Shown: positions 62,341 to 64,000 of the stretch, one piece after another
How the letters are laid out: each line of letters starts with the position of its first letter
Numbering within the stretch: position 1 is the first letter of the stretch
From: Pterobdella sp. o SKG-2022
Lineage: Eukaryota > Annelida > Clitellata > Hirudinida > Piscicolidae
NCBI GenBank assembly: GCA_964035795.1
Contig: OZ038320.1
Coordinates: 8,702,671 to 8,766,670 of the forward strand
Reading direction: 5' to 3'
Length of the DNA stretch: 64,000 nucleotides
Position numbers and translations under genes: made by a program
Notes under the pieces: model-generated
The model's database searches: none
Told to the model about the DNA's origin: nothing
Seen by the model: only the letters and a program-made list of their open reading frames with translations

Positions 62341-62949
62341 ATGGATGTTAAAATTGACGTGTTAGAAACCGAGAGTGGAAACGAAGGTGAGTTGGCATGT
62401 TTTTTGGTTTTTACAAGTTTTCCTAAAATTCTGTGTTTTCCACGAACGATTTCAAATTCAGCCTCAGTTTCTTCTGAATGGTCGAGTCAATAAAATGACT
62501 TTTTAGTCGAATAAAGATTCATTGATATACTTTTATTCAAGAATTTCTTCGTATGCATAAATTAGTCTAACGACTTCATTTAAAAAATCAATCTGACTTA
62601 GCCACAAAAAAATAAAAAGAAACTTGGAAATGTATATAAAATTAAAATTGTAGCCAATCAATTTTTAAAAGTTTTAAAAATCAAACTTAAAAATTCTAAC
62701 GCGAAAATCTCTATCTAAAATCACTGTCCTTGCAAAGTATAATGTGAAAATCCGAAATAACTTTATTTTAAAATTAATATAAACCGCCAGATACCCAGCC
62801 TCAAACCTTAAAGGCTCGAAGTCCCACGGGTTCAGACCACTGCCACACTGGTTGGAGGGATGAGAAAAGTGTGGTCAATAGAAGAGCATTTAAGAAACTT
62901 CTCATAGCCTCACTGTTATGTCTCATTTTTATGCTCCTTGAAATTATTG
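62341..62949 (+). CDS. SLC30-type zinc transporter (ZnT2/3/4/8 group), first two coding exons; continues past the window
   Basis: Cation-diffusion-facilitator zinc exporter moving cytosolic zinc into vesicles. Exon 1 (62341-62386) starts MDVKIDVLETESGNE, and a TTTTCACAG just upstream suggests a preceding untranslated exon. Exon 2 (62791-62949) carries the cytosolic SDHCHT histidine-cysteine motif typical of vesicular ZnTs. It then has AFKKLLIASLLCLIFMLLEI, matching the start of TM1 in SLC30A2/3/8, and ends before the GGYLA block. Both splice joins keep phase. No further exon was recognised before 64000, so the catalytic HxxxD helices lie outside. Subfamily call rests on this short region. Confidence 0.72.
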
Positions 62950-64000
62950 GTGGGTGTATTTTATATGTTTCATCTATGTTTGAGGATGAAGTCTATTCTG
63001 AAACAATAGTATAGGGAACAAACACAAATTATATATTTAAATAACTCCACCAAGTTTTCGTAAAGAAAATTCCACATGATGATCTGATGCTTGCCAATTT
63101 ATTCACGAAAAGCTTTATGAATTTACTTAAATCTTTGGCTTTGTTTCGGATGTTTCTCGACAATTACGCCTTTTTGTTTTTCTTTTGATTATTACTAGCA
63201 AGATTTATCAGATAATTTTTTATTTACATAGTAAAGAAAAAAATAAATATACATAAATAAAATTAGCATTGAAAGCCACTTCTGGCGCAGCTCAGAGACG
63301 ATTAGATCAATACTAATTATTTTCAATAAAAACGCTTGTAATCGATATTTGTTTCATAGTCAAATGCTGCAAATAAGACTTATTTTACAGGTGGCAATTT
63401 TCAATAATTTGTTTTTTATCCCGTTTGTACCCATTGATCTTATATGAGATCACTCACATATAACAGTTTTACTAATTATTGGTTAATATTTATCCAAATC
63501 CAATTAATTTTTTATTACCTAGAGTTATATCTTTAATAATGAATTCATTTTCTTTGAATTTTCAATTTGTATTTTATGATATTTAAGCTTAAAATTGTCA
63601 AAATTTTACTTCGACGGAAGTTTATTGAAAAAAATTTTATTAAGGCATAATAGTTTATAATTAGGCTGAAACAAAATGAAATATGTTGAATTTATCTTCA
63701 ATTAATACTTTAAAATTTCAAAACTTGAGATACATGAAAAATCAACAAAATAAAAGGCATTAAAAGTTGCTGATCTAATATGAGATCAATGGGCACAAGT
63801 GTTAGTAAATGGGCGTTCTACATAAAATACATTATAATTAGTGAAATTTCAATTTTAAAAAGCAAATATTACAAAACTTATAAAATAGTCAAAAAAATTA
63901 TAAAAAATAACTTTTTGCAAATATTAGTTTATATTTATAATTGATTGATCCAAACTTTCGTAAAATACTTCGGACATCATGCACTCAAACGGTTTATTAG
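62950..64000. other. Zinc transporter intron 2, running off the window
   Basis: AT-rich; holds the inverted-repeat element at 63424-63800. No additional exon of the transporter was recognised. Confidence 0.5.
63424..63800. repeat. Short element with terminal inverted repeats (MITE-like)
   Basis: The left end TGTACCCATTGATCTTATAT and the right end ATATGAGATCAATGGGCACA are inverted copies with a few mismatches, about 375 bp apart. The interior is AT-rich without an ORF. This resembles a non-autonomous DNA transposon. Target-site duplications were not clear by eye. Confidence 0.5.

Noticed and set aside
1..64000. CRISPR arrays, bacterial operons, riboswitches
   Set aside because: The DNA is clearly animal nuclear sequence with spliceosomal introns; no regularly spaced direct repeats were seen.

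Overview
The window is AT-rich nuclear DNA from an invertebrate animal. Its genes are split by many introns, most of them short. It carries a full-length rootletin (the ciliary rootlet protein), a CLIP-170, a mitochondrial 2-oxoglutarate/malate carrier, a neuropeptide-type GPCR, an ULK/Atg1 kinase and an SLC30 zinc transporter, together with RTE-type retrotransposon debris and foldback (MITE-like) repeats. Rootletin points to an animal with motile cilia. The base composition, short introns and very long GPCR loops would suit a flatworm or another small lophotrochozoan, but that placement is inference and no sequence feature proves it.

Layout, left to right. 1-1107 (-): N-terminal half of an ULK/Atg1-like kinase domain, cut by the window edge. 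1108-4170: non-coding, with one short ORF island. 4171-16575 (+): complete rootletin in 39 exons (about 2085 aa). 16576-17805: intergenic, with a long foldback repeat. 17806-20195: decayed RTE-class retrotransposon whose endonuclease part is inverted relative to its reverse transcriptase part. 20196-23156: mostly empty, with a few coding-looking islands; one of them (22523-22639) could be an alternative last exon of rootletin. 23157-33004 (-): complete CLIP-170 homologue in 23 exons (1166 aa), its introns holding several repeats. 33005-33445: short divergent promoter region. 33446-36471 (+): complete SLC25A11-type carrier in 10 exons (308 aa). 37570-38005 (-): retroelement-derived fragment. 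38298-38921 (-): MSP/VAP-like domain protein with a possible tail anchor. 40480-41180 (+): a second, older RTE relic. 43458-55570 (-): a four-exon GPCR of about 1173 aa with enormous second extracellular and third intracellular loops. Three phase-compatible ORF islands of unknown identity lie on the opposite strand inside its introns. 62341-62949 (+): first two coding exons of a ZnT-type zinc transporter that continues past the window.

The neighbours do not form an operon or a shared pathway. Rootletin (basal-body rootlets) and CLIP-170 (microtubule plus ends) are both cytoskeletal, but they are convergent and independent. CLIP-170 and the carrier are divergent and share 441 bp. Exon boundaries were read by eye from GT/GC-AG signals and reading phase. 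For rootletin, CLIP-170, the carrier and the GPCR the summed exon lengths are exact multiples of three, which supports the models. Transcript evidence was not available.
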